Assembly (NCBI GenBank): GCA_947632535.1
Contig: CANRPR010000011.1
Coordinates: forward strand, 1-44,074
Source of the DNA: an uncultured Clostridia bacterium
GTDB taxonomy: Bacteria; Bacillota; Clostridia; TANB77; CAG-508
Direction: 5' to 3'
Length of the DNA: 44,074 bases
Part shown: piece after piece, positions 35,972 through 44,074 of the stretch
How positions within the stretch are numbered: position 1 is the stretch's first letter
Layout: every line of letters starts with the position of its first letter
The notes under the pieces: model-generated
Told to the model about the DNA's origin: nothing
The model's database searches: none
What the model saw: only the letters and a program-made list of their open reading frames with translations
Program-made: the position numbers and the translations under genes

Positions 35972-36442
35972 ATGAATATATATAAAAGTGAAAAAGGAAT
36001 TACATTAATGGTATTGGCTCTTACAATTTTAGTACTTGCAATGATAACAGGAGTTGGAATTTATGGAGCAACAAAAGGAATATCAACTGCTAAAGATTCT
36101 AAACTAATGACAGAAGTAAAAATGGTACAACAAGGTGTAATAGAGCAATATGTAAAATACAAAACAACACAAAACAAGGACTACATAATAGGCTCAAAGA
36201 TGGACATAAATTATGTAACTAAAATGGCAATGTCAAATGGTTTTGAACTAGTTTATCCTTCTGGTTATGAATATGACGATTATTATAAACTATCAAAAGC
36301 AGATATGGAAAAATTGGGATTTCAAAATATAACTGACGAATATGTTGTTAATTATGTATCAGGAGAAGTAATGAATTATACACATATAACAGATAGCAAG
36401 GGAAATCCTGTATATGTGAGAGCAGATAGTTTTAAGCAGTAA
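35972..36442 (+). CDS. Type IV pilin-like protein with prepilin N-terminus
   Basis: A 156-residue protein. The N-terminus NIYKSEKG-ITLMVLALTI shows a short charged leader ending in Lys-Gly, then a hydrophobic helix of about 20 residues, as in prepilins cut by PilD-type peptidases. The Glu at mature position 5, usual in pilins, is absent (Val). The rest is a soluble domain with a DYYKLS region and no recognised fold. It may be a minor pseudopilin or an exported protein with a prepilin-type anchor. No pilus assembly genes are nearby. I chose the ATG at 35972 after AAGGAG; an ATG at 35954 lies before that site. Confidence 0.7.
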   Translation: MNIYKSEKGITLMVLALTILVLAMITGVGIYGATKGISTAKDSKLMTEVKMVQQGVIEQYVKYKTTQNKDYIIGSKMDINYVTKMAMSNGFELVYPSGYEYDDYYKLSKADMEKLGFQNITDEYVVNYVSGEVMNYTHITDSKGNPVYVRADSFKQ

Positions 36443-36458
36443 AGTAAAGGAGTTAGCA

Positions 36459-37367
36459 ATGGAAAATAGTATTTTCGAAGAACTTTGCAAAGTATTAGGA
36501 GAACAAAAGATTACTAAAAATGAACCAATGAGTAATCATACAACATTTAAAATTGGAGGCAAGGCAGATTTCTTTGCAAGAGTTACTACTATTTGTGAAT
36601 TACAGGAAACAATAAATATAGCAAAAAAATATAATTTACCAATTACAGTAATAGGCAATGGAAGCAATATATTAGTAAGAGATAATGGAATAAGAGGTAT
36701 AGTTATTCAAATAGGTATTGAAAACTATAACATATCTTCTGATATTGTAACAGTAGGAGCAGGAGTTAAACTATCAGCATTAGCACAAAAATTATTAAAA
36801 GAAGGAATAACAGGATTTGAATTTGCGTCTGGGATACCAGGAACAATTGGTGGAGCAGTTAAAATGAATGCTGGTGCCTATGGCAAAGAAATGTGTAATA
36901 TTGTTGAGAACACTAAATATCTTGATACAACTAATAACGAAATAAAAGAGTTAAATAATAATGAACAAGAATTTGAATATAGAAACAGTATTTTTTCAAA
37001 ACATAAAGAATATATAATTTTAGAAACAGTTCTTAAATTACAAAAAGGAAAACAAGAAGAAATAAAAGAAAAAATGCAAGAATATATGGATAAAAGAAAA
37101 CAAACACAACCAATACAATATCCAAATGCAGGTAGCACATTTAAAAGAGGTAATGGATATATAACAGCAAAATTGATTGACGAAAGCGGATTAAAAGGCT
37201 ATTCTTTTGGAGGTGCACAAGTGTCAAGCTTACATGCTGGATTTATTATTAATAAAGGCAATGCTACAGCAGAAGATGTTTTACAACTAATCAAACATAT
37301 ACAAAATACAGTATATGAAAAATTTAATATTAATATAGATTTAGAAATAGAAGTAATAGGAGAATAA
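36459..37367 (+). CDS. murB: UDP-N-acetylenolpyruvoylglucosamine reductase
   Basis: A 302-residue FAD enzyme of type II MurB. FAD-binding segments are NHTTFKIGGKADFF, VIGNGSNILVRDNGIRG and FASGIPGTIGGAVKMNAGAY. Catalytic residues are suggested by EYRNSIF, PNAGSTFKRG (the proton-donor Ser) and a C-terminal Glu in NIDLEIEVIG. It makes UDP-N-acetylmuramic acid for peptidoglycan. The start ATG follows AAAGGAG. It is followed by yvcK; in many Firmicutes murB is followed by rapZ-yvcK-whiA, and rapZ is missing from that position here. Confidence 0.96.
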   Translation: MENSIFEELCKVLGEQKITKNEPMSNHTTFKIGGKADFFARVTTICELQETINIAKKYNLPITVIGNGSNILVRDNGIRGIVIQIGIENYNISSDIVTVGAGVKLSALAQKLLKEGITGFEFASGIPGTIGGAVKMNAGAYGKEMCNIVENTKYLDTTNNEIKELNNNEQEFEYRNSIFSKHKEYIILETVLKLQKGKQEEIKEKMQEYMDKRKQTQPIQYPNAGSTFKRGNGYITAKLIDESGLKGYSFGGAQVSSLHAGFIINKGNATAEDVLQLIKHIQNTVYEKFNINIDLEIEVIGE

Positions 37368-37402
37368 AAATACTTTTTGAAGTAGAAGAAAGGATGTTAT
37401 AA

Positions 37403-38917
37403 ATGAAGGGCTTTTTAGAATGGTTTAAATCAAGTACAAAAATGAAAAGATGGATACTAATGATTTTAATAGGAATTATTTTAGCATGTTATGGAATGGC
37501 AACTGTATTAGTAACAAAAGAAATGTCTTTTGCAAATGTTGGAAAAATTATAGTTATATTTGTAGTAGGATTTACTTGTATAATATTAGGAGTAATTTTT
37601 GCACAAAAGCGTACAATGGAATTATTAATTGAAGCAAGTGATTTAAGGCTAGAAAAAGGAGCAAAAAATGTTAATGTAAAATCATTAATATTTAATAAAA
37701 AAATTTACAATGAAGGCCCTAAAATAGTTGTAATAGGTGGTGGCTCTGGATTAAATACAGTATTAAAAGGAATTAAAAACTACACCAATAATATTACAGC
37801 AATAGTAACAGTTTCAGATTATGGAAAAGTTCCTACAAATTCAAGAAAAGAACTAGAATTACTACCAAGTGATGATATAAAAAACAGTTTAATCTCTTTA
37901 GCATATAATGAAGAAGAAATGGAACAATTACTAGATTATACATTCTCTAGTAAATTAAGAGATCTAAATTTTGGAGATATATATTTATCTGCCATGAAAA
38001 ATGTACATAAGGATTTTTCAGATGCAATATCTGCAAGTCCTAAAGTATTAAACATATCAGGTAAAGTTTTGCCAGTTACAACAGACGAAATGACAATATG
38101 TGCTGAACTTGAAAATGGAATGATAGTTGAAGAAAAAGAACAAATACCACAAGTAGTATATGATAAAGTTACAAAAATTAGCAGGATGTATATTTCACCA
38201 AGTAACTGTATACCAGCACCAGGAGTACTAGAAGCAATTAGTGAAGCAGATGCTATAATTATAGGACCTGGAAGCCTATACACTAATGTTATACCAAATC
38301 TATTAATAAAAAATGTAGCAAAAACTATCAAGGATAGTAAAGCAATAAAAATATATGTTAACAACATAATGACAGAACCAGGACAAACAGATAATTACTC
38401 TATTTCTGATCACATCAAAGCAATTGTAGACCATGCGGGAGAAGGTATAATAGACTACTGCATTTATGATACAGGGGAAATAGTACCAGAATTTGTTAGA
38501 AGATATAATAAAGAAGGACAAGATTTAGTTGAGCAAGATGTACAAAAATGCAAAGAACAAGGCATTAAAATGATACAAAGAAATATGTCTGATATAATAG
38601 ATGGAAACATTAGACATAATCCAAGAGCAATTGCAGAAGCTGTAATAGAAATTATTTGTGATGACTTAAAATATAGAGATAAAGAAAATGACCCAGAATA
38701 TATAATGATGAAAGCAAAAATAAAAGAAGAAAAGCGTAAAAAGAGAAATATTAGACCTATTTATAAAAACAAGAGTAAGAATAAAGTACAAAACAGCAAA
38801 GGTAGTCATGTAAAAAGAAAAGCTAGTAAATTTAATGAAAAATATAAAGAAAGAATAAAATCAATACAAACAAGTGAAGAACAAATGTATAAAAATAGAA
38901 AAAAACTAGAGAAATAA
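37403..38917 (+). CDS. yvcK: YvcK-family (CofD-like) protein with N-terminal membrane helices
   Basis: A 504-residue protein. Two hydrophobic helices (about residues 16-36 and 46-68) precede the CofD-like domain, which has VVIGGGSGLNTVLKGIKNY, TVSDYGKVPTNSRKELE, LNFGDIYLSAM, PSNCIPAPGVLEAI and DAIIIGPGSLYTNVIPNLL. YvcK/GlmR binds UDP-GlcNAc in Bacillus and steers carbon into wall precursors. The last 75 residues are very basic and low complexity (KRKKRNIRPIYKNKSKNK), an unusual tail. It lies after murB, consistent with a wall-synthesis role; the usual neighbours rapZ and whiA are absent. Confidence 0.92.
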   Translation: MKGFLEWFKSSTKMKRWILMILIGIILACYGMATVLVTKEMSFANVGKIIVIFVVGFTCIILGVIFAQKRTMELLIEASDLRLEKGAKNVNVKSLIFNKKIYNEGPKIVVIGGGSGLNTVLKGIKNYTNNITAIVTVSDYGKVPTNSRKELELLPSDDIKNSLISLAYNEEEMEQLLDYTFSSKLRDLNFGDIYLSAMKNVHKDFSDAISASPKVLNISGKVLPVTTDEMTICAELENGMIVEEKEQIPQVVYDKVTKISRMYISPSNCIPAPGVLEAISEADAIIIGPGSLYTNVIPNLLIKNVAKTIKDSKAIKIYVNNIMTEPGQTDNYSISDHIKAIVDHAGEGIIDYCIYDTGEIVPEFVRRYNKEGQDLVEQDVQKCKEQGIKMIQRNMSDIIDGNIRHNPRAIAEAVIEIICDDLKYRDKENDPEYIMMKAKIKEEKRKKRNIRPIYKNKSKNKVQNSKGSHVKRKASKFNEKYKERIKSIQTSEEQMYKNRKKLEK

Positions 38918-38935
38918 TATATAGGAGGAAAACAA

Positions 38936-40975
38936 ATGAAATTTGCGGGAAAGGAAATAAATTTGCAAGATGGAATAACAAAAGAATGGATTATTACAAA
39001 TGGAATAGGTGGATTTGCATCTTCAACTATAGTAGGATGCAATACTAGAAAATATCATGGATTATTAATAGCACCATTAACTCCACCCGCCAGAAGATTT
39101 TTAATACTATCAAAAATAGACGAAAGCATAACATTCAAGGGAGAAGAATATAATTTATATACAAACATGAACAGAAACTATATTTCAGAAGGACATAAGT
39201 ACTTACAAAGTTTTGAAAAAGAGTATTTTCCTATTTTTACATATAAGGTAAAAGATACATCTATTACCAAAATAATATGTATGAAACACATGGAAAACAC
39301 AGTTTGCATTATGTACAGAATAAAAAATGGAAACCACCCATCAACACTCAGATTTTCACCAATTGTTAATTACAGAGATTTCCATCAAATGAACACTAAT
39401 CATAATTTTGATGTTAAGCAAGAAATTAGAAATAACAAAGTAAAAGTTATAGTAGATAAACATGCAGATAAGCCTATTTACATTAATTGTGATGCAGGAA
39501 GATACATTGACTATGAAAATAACTTCTACAAAAACATGTATTATGTAGAAGAAGAAAAAAGAGGATTTTATCCTGAAGAAGATCATGTTGTAACAGGAAC
39601 TTATGAAATAGAATTAAGACCAAATCAAGAAAAAGAAATATCAATTGTGTGCTCTCTAGAAGAAAATATTGACGAAATTGATATAAAAGATGTAATAAAT
39701 AAAGAAATTATTAGAATTAATGAACTTGTATTAGATTCTGGTTTTATTAACATCAAAAAGCAAAAAGAAACAGAAGAATACAAAAAATTAATTCGAGATT
39801 ATATTATTGCTACAGATAATTTTATTGTATATAGACCATCATTTGCCTTACACACATTAATAGCAGGTTATCCATGGTTCTTAGATTGGGGAAGAGATGC
39901 ACTTATATCTTTTGAAGGAACTTTACTTTTACCTCACAGATACAATATAGCAAAAGAAGTTTTATTAACATTTACAAAAAATGTAAAATTTGGACTAGTG
40001 CCAAATGGATATTCAGGCTTTGATAATAGACCATTATATAATAGTGTAGATGCATCATTACTATTATTTGAGCAAGTAATAAAATATTTAAAATATACTA
40101 ATGACTATAAATTTGTAAAAGAAAAAATTTATCCGCTTCTATTAAACATAATAGCATCATATGAAAGTGGAATTGATATAGACGATAACAATATATATGT
40201 TGACAAAGATGGGCTATTAGTATCAGGCACTCCAAACACCCAAAACACATGGATGGATGCTAAATATGGGGACTATGCTGTAACACCACGAAATGGAAAA
40301 GCTGTTGAAATTAATGCACTATGGTACAATGCATTAAAAATAACAGAAGAATTAGTAAAAGAATTTGAAGGAAAAGAACAAGCAAGTGGATATGCAAAAT
40401 ATGCGGCAAAATGCAAAAAATCATTCAATGAAAAATTCTATAATAAACAAAAAAAATGCTTATATGATGTAGTTGGAAATAAGGAAAATGATAAAAAAGT
40501 ACGACCAAATCAGCTATTTAGTTTATCTTTAACATATCAGGTAGTAGACCCAGCATCACAGCAAGCTGTAGAAATAATTAATACTACAACAAAAAAACTA
40601 CTTAATAAATATGGACTAAAAACATTAGCAAAAGGCGAGGAAAACTATGTAGAAGTATATGAAGGAGATAGTGCAAAAAGAGATATGAGTTATCACCAAG
40701 GTATAACTTGGCCATGGCTATTAGGAATATATAACGATGCATTAAAACATGTAATTGCAGGTCAGAAAGATAAAGAAAAGAAAAAAGAATTACAAGAACA
40801 ATATATAAAATTTAAAGAGAGCGTAACAGTAACTTTTGAAAAAGCATTAAATGAAGATGGAATGATAGGTAGTATTTCTGAATTATACGATTCAAAAGCA
40901 CCATATTTGCCAAAAGGAGCATTAGCTCAAAACTGGAGTGTAGCAGAAGTATTTAGAATTATTTTATCAAAATAA
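38936..40975 (+). CDS. Amylo-alpha-1,6-glucosidase / glycogen debranching enzyme
   Basis: A 679-residue protein of the archaeal-type debranching family (GH133 in the C-terminal part). The N-terminal domain begins with KEWIITNGIGGFASSTIVG, then NTRKYHGLLIAPLTPPARR. The catalytic alpha/alpha barrel has GYPWFLDWGRDALISFEGTL, NSVDASLLLFEQV, TWMDAKYGDYAVTPRNGKAV and YHQGITWPWLLGIYNDAL. It removes alpha-1,6 branches from glycogen-like polymers. The start follows AGGAGG. No glycogen operon surrounds it, and a strong terminator follows. Confidence 0.95.
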   Translation: MKFAGKEINLQDGITKEWIITNGIGGFASSTIVGCNTRKYHGLLIAPLTPPARRFLILSKIDESITFKGEEYNLYTNMNRNYISEGHKYLQSFEKEYFPIFTYKVKDTSITKIICMKHMENTVCIMYRIKNGNHPSTLRFSPIVNYRDFHQMNTNHNFDVKQEIRNNKVKVIVDKHADKPIYINCDAGRYIDYENNFYKNMYYVEEEKRGFYPEEDHVVTGTYEIELRPNQEKEISIVCSLEENIDEIDIKDVINKEIIRINELVLDSGFINIKKQKETEEYKKLIRDYIIATDNFIVYRPSFALHTLIAGYPWFLDWGRDALISFEGTLLLPHRYNIAKEVLLTFTKNVKFGLVPNGYSGFDNRPLYNSVDASLLLFEQVIKYLKYTNDYKFVKEKIYPLLLNIIASYESGIDIDDNNIYVDKDGLLVSGTPNTQNTWMDAKYGDYAVTPRNGKAVEINALWYNALKITEELVKEFEGKEQASGYAKYAAKCKKSFNEKFYNKQKKCLYDVVGNKENDKKVRPNQLFSLSLTYQVVDPASQQAVEIINTTTKKLLNKYGLKTLAKGEENYVEVYEGDSAKRDMSYHQGITWPWLLGIYNDALKHVIAGQKDKEKKKELQEQYIKFKESVTVTFEKALNEDGMIGSISELYDSKAPYLPKGALAQNWSVAEVFRIILSK

Positions 40976-40990
40976 AAATGAGTATAATAA

Positions 40991-41027
40991 AAAAATGACT
41001 AATTTTAATAGAAAATTAGTCATTTTT
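40991..41027 (+). terminator. Strong terminator between the debranching enzyme gene and secA
   Basis: A perfect 16-pair stem: positions 40991-41006 (AAAAATGACTAATTTT) pair with 41012-41027 across a five-base loop. The right arm ends in TTTTT. Confidence 0.9.
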
Positions 41028-41028
41028 A

Positions 41029-41057
41029 TTGCTAAAAAGCTGATTTAATGATATATT
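41029..41057 (+). promoter_or_regulatory. Possible secA promoter
   Basis: TTGCTA (41029-41034), 17-base spacer, TATATT (41052-41057), immediately after the upstream terminator and 34 bp before the secA start. A 16-base palindrome overlaps its -10 end. Confidence 0.45.
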
Positions 41058-41069
41058 ACTATAGTAATA
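41054..41069. promoter_or_regulatory. 16-base perfect palindrome at the secA promoter
   Basis: TATTACTATAGTAATA reads the same on both strands and covers the -10 end and the expected transcription start. It could be an operator or just a chance AT palindrome. Confidence 0.3.
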
Positions 41070-41091
41070 AATTTTTAGGAGGCAGTTAATA

Positions 41092-43819
41092 ATGGGATTA
41101 TTTAAAACATACAGTGAAAAAGAAGTAAAAAGAGTAATGCCAATTGTAAACAAAATCAATGGCCTAGAGGAAGAAATTTCTAAACTATCAGATGAAGAAC
41201 TAAAAGGAAAAACAGGATATTTAAAACAACAATTACAAGATGGCAAAACTTTAGATGATATATTACCTGAAGCATTTGCAGTAATGAGAGAAGCATCAAA
41301 AAGAGTTTTAGGAATGAGGCATTTTGATGTACAATTAATAGGTGGTATTATTTTACATCAAGGTAGAATTGCAGAAATGAAAACAGGTGAAGGAAAAACA
41401 TTAGTTGCTACTTTACCAGTATATTTGAATGCGCTAACAGGTAAAGGTGTTCATGTTGTAACAGTAAACGACTATCTTGCAAAAAGAGATAGTGAGTGGA
41501 TGGGAAAAGTATATAGATTTTTAGGACTAACAGTTGGATTAGTAATAGCTGGAATGAATCCAGCTGAAAAGAAAGCAGCATATGCTTGTGATGTTACTTA
41601 TGGTACAAATAATGAATATGGTTTTGACTATCTAAGAGATAATATGGTTATATACAAAGAACAAGCAGTTCAAAGAGGATTAAACTATGCAATTGTAGAC
41701 GAGATAGATAGTATTTTAATAGACGAAGCTCGTACACCATTAATTATTTCAGGTAGTGCAAATGTATCATCAGACTTATATAAAAGAGCAAATGACTTTG
41801 TAAAAAGACTATCACCAAAAGTTATAGTTGAAGAAGATATAAAAAATGAAGAACAAAGTGAAGACAATGAAAAATATGACTATATTGTAGACTTAAAAGC
41901 AAAATCTGCATCATTAACACAAAAAGGTATAAAGAAGGCAGAAGAATTTTTCCATGTTGAAAACTTTAACGATTTAGACAACTCTGATATAGTACACCAT
42001 GTAAATCAAGCTTTACGAGCTCATGGTATAATGAAAAATGATATAGACTATATTGTAAAAGATGGCGAAGTACTAATTGTTGACGAATTTACAGGAAGAA
42101 TTATGTATGGAAGAAGATATAATAATGGATTACATCAAGCAATAGAAGCAAAAGAAGGAGTAAAAATTGCAGACGAATCTAAAACATTAGCTACAATCAC
42201 ATTCCAAAACTACTTTAGAATGTATGACAAACTATCTGGAATGACTGGTACAGCAATGACAGAAGAAAATGAATTTAGAGAAATATATAACCTAGATGTA
42301 ATTGCAATTCCAACTAATAAACCAATGGTTAGAGCAGATCAAAACGATGTAATATATAAAAATGAGGCAGCAAAATATAGAGCAATTGTAAAAAGCATAA
42401 AAGAGAGCAACGAAAAAGGTCAACCAGTTTTAGTTGGTACAGTATCAATAGAAAAATCTGAAAAGTTAAGTAAAATATTAAAAAGAGAAGGAATAAAGCA
42501 TGAAGTATTAAATGCTAAATATCATGAAAAAGAAGCAGAAATAATTGCACAAGCAGGAAAATTTGGTGCTGTTACAATAGCTACTAACATGGCAGGTCGT
42601 GGTACAGATATTATGCTTGGAGGAAATAGTGAATTTTTAGCAAAACAAGAAATGAGAAAACAAGGTTATACTGAGGAGCAAATTGAAGAAGCCACAGCAT
42701 TTAATGAAACAGAAGACGAAAATATATTAAAAGCAAGAGAAAAATTTAGAGAGCTAGAATCTAAATATGACAATGTAATTAAAGAAGAAAAGCAAAAAGT
42801 AATAGATGCAGGTGGATTAAAGATTATTGGTACAGAAAGACATGAATCAAGAAGAATAGACAACCAATTAAGAGGTCGTAGTGGTAGACAAGGAGATGTT
42901 GGTGAGTCAAAATTCTATATTGGTCTAGATGACGATTTAATGAAAATTTTTGGTGGAGATATGATTACTAATGTATATAATACATTAGGTGCAGACGAAG
43001 ATATGCCAATTGAATCTAGAATTATATCTTCAGCGGTAGAAAAAGCACAAAAAAGAGTAGAAGGAAATAACTTTGGAATAAGAAAACATGTATTACAATA
43101 TGACGATGTTATGAACACTCAAAGAGAAATTATATATGCACAAAGAAAGCAAGTATTAGATGGTGAAAACTTGAAGCAGAATATTTTAAATATGATAAAT
43201 TCTATTTCAGAAGATGTTGTAGCAGCATATTTTACAAATGGAGAAGAAGCTAATAAAGAAGGACTAATAGAAGAAATAAAAAATACATTTGCAATAGATA
43301 GCCTAGATTCATTACAAGAAAGCAAAAATATGAAAAATATAATTGCAGAACTACAAGAAAAAGCAGTTCAAAAATACGAAGAAAAAGAACGAGAAGTTGG
43401 CTCAGAAGAACTAAGAGAAATAGAAAGAATTGTTATGCTAAAAGTAGTTGATCAAAAGTGGATGGATCATATTGATGCAATGGATGAATTAAAAGACGGT
43501 ATTGGACTTAGAGCATATGGTCAAAAAGATCCTGTTATTCAATATAGAATAGAAGGAACAGATATGTTCGACGATATGATAGAATCTATTAAATATGATG
43601 TTGTAAAAATTATGATGCATGTACACAAACAAGAAGATATAAGAAGAACAGAAACAGTAAGAATTACAAATGCATCACTAGAAAATATTAATGATGTAGA
43701 TGGACAGCAAAAACCACATATAACGATTGTAAAAAACGGACCAGATGTGGGCAGGAACGACTTGTGCCCTTGTGGCAGCCGGTAAGAAGTACAAGAATTG
43801 CTGCGGTAGGGACGAATAA
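41092..43819 (+). CDS. secA: Preprotein translocase ATPase SecA, last 12 residues reached by a +1 frameshift at CGG 43780-43782
   Basis: The zero frame from the ATG at 41092 gives 897 residues, ending right after a CGG with TAA at 43783-43785. Skipping C43780 adds [12 protein letters not shown] and a natural stop at 43817-43819, for 908 residues. The full C-terminus then reads [16 protein letters not shown], the canonical SecA zinc-binding tail; unshifted, two of its cysteines are lost. Other motifs: Walker A in [64 protein letters not shown] and [20 protein letters not shown]. SecA drives Sec-dependent export at the membrane. The start follows AGGAGG, and a terminator lies 17 bp after the restored stop. 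Confidence 0.95.
43780..43782 (+). other. Putative +1 recoding site (in-frame CGG) in secA
   Basis: The zero frame reads TGT GGC AGC CGG TAA. Skipping C43780 gives GGT AAG AAG TAC AAG AAT TGC TGC, exactly the conserved GKKYKNCC tail. The next zero-frame codon is a stop, so two products are possible: one ending at the CGG and a full-length one. Compare the sites at 1815 and 14000. Confidence 0.75.
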
Positions 43820-43836
43820 GAAAAGGATATTAATTG

Positions 43837-43880
43837 TAAAAATTTAAGGTAGAGATTTAGGTCTTTACCTTAAATTTTTA
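43837..43880 (+). terminator. Terminator after secA
   Basis: TAAAAATTTAAGGTA (43837-43851) pairs perfectly with TACCTTAAATTTTTA (43866-43880), ending in a T-run. It lies beyond the frameshifted stop at 43819, so both stops are inside the transcript. Confidence 0.85.
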
Positions 43881-43950
43881 GAAATATTACTAAATGTATA
43901 ATAATTTTTTGATAAATTTGGTAAAAAGAAAAAATCTTGTGAAAATTCTA

Positions 43951-43980
43951 TTGACAAAATGCAATTAATTATGCTAATAT
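43951..43980 (+). promoter_or_regulatory. Promoter of tRNA-Leu
   Basis: TTGACA (43951-43956), 18-base spacer, and TAATAT (43975-43980) preceded by TG at 43972-43973 as an extended -10. The tRNA begins 20 bp downstream. Confidence 0.75.
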
Positions 43981-44000
43981 ATATTTTGTTAATAAAATAT

Positions 44001-44074
44001 GCGGATGTGGCGGAATTGGTAGACGCGCTGGTCTTAGGAACCAGTGCCTGTGCGTGGGGGTTCGAGTCCCTTCA
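44001..44074 (+). tRNA. tRNA-Leu (TAG anticodon), 3' end cut by the window
   Basis: Starts GCGGATGTGGCGGAATTGG, with a D loop typical of leucine tRNAs. The anticodon arm is CTGGT-CTTAGGA-ACCAG with TAG, and a variable arm TGCCTGTGCGTG follows, as expected for a class II tRNA. The T arm GGGGTTCGAGTCCC is present; the acceptor 3' strand is outside the window. Confidence 0.95.

Noticed and set aside
43780-43819. Assembly or sequencing error at all three sites
   Set aside because: It cannot be excluded without reads, but none of the three is a long homopolymer, and chance would not place all three on the only in-frame CGG codons in the window. I keep it as the main alternative.
1-44074. CRISPR array, prophage or insertion sequence
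   Set aside because: I saw no regularly spaced direct repeats, no transposase or integrase genes and no phage structural genes. The RhuM fragment at the left edge is the only accessory-type gene.

Overview
This window is AT-rich DNA from a spore-forming low-GC Firmicute, most likely an uncultured gut-type member of the Clostridia. Coding is dense and almost all genes are on the + strand. AGGAGG-type ribosome sites are common and TTG/GTG starts are frequent. Sporulation genes are present (spoVS, gerW/ytfJ, dipicolinate synthase subunit A), along with dnaE, recA, priA, secA, yvcK and a heterodimeric ABC exporter. I infer the lineage only from gene content and base composition.

Layout. 1-309 is the 3' end of a RhuM-family gene. 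413-6047 holds an RNase Z-like MBL hydrolase, an LTA-synthase-like membrane sulfatase (frame-interrupted) and two GT-C type membrane glycosyltransferases, which together look like a cell-surface polymer locus. 6061-13827 carries polA, a membrane-anchored lytic transglycosylase, galE, a small membrane protein, a TPR protein, dpaA and uppP. 13841-21812 carries scpB (frame-interrupted), proS, a phosphodiesterase, an RqcP-like S4 protein, dnaE, ymdB and spoVS. 21945-27257 carries an oligopeptide-binding protein, recA-recX, scpA, a DUF2953 protein and gerW. An rluA-family gene lies on the minus strand. 28348-35640 carries priA-def-fmt and two ABC half-transporters. After a minus-strand tRNA-Asn come a pilin-like gene, murB, yvcK, a glycogen debranching enzyme and secA (frame-interrupted). 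The window ends inside a tRNA-Leu(TAG).

The main observation concerns the codon CGG. Three conserved genes (ltaS-like, scpB, secA) each need exactly one +1 frameshift. In each case the break falls exactly on an in-frame CGG codon: skipping its C and reading the next triplet as GGN (Gly) restores the conserved protein to its natural stop. Reading every CGG in the window by hand, I found more than 70 out-of-frame occurrences in coding DNA and no other in-frame CGG in any intact gene, while CGA, CGC and CGT are used as sense codons. This points to CGG being undecoded (unassigned) in this organism and acting as a +1 frameshift site, rather than to three independent sequencing errors or pseudogenes. 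In secA the shift restores the C-terminal zinc-binding tail. In the ltaS-like gene it joins the membrane domain to the catalytic domain. In scpB it lies early in the protein and is needed for most of it.
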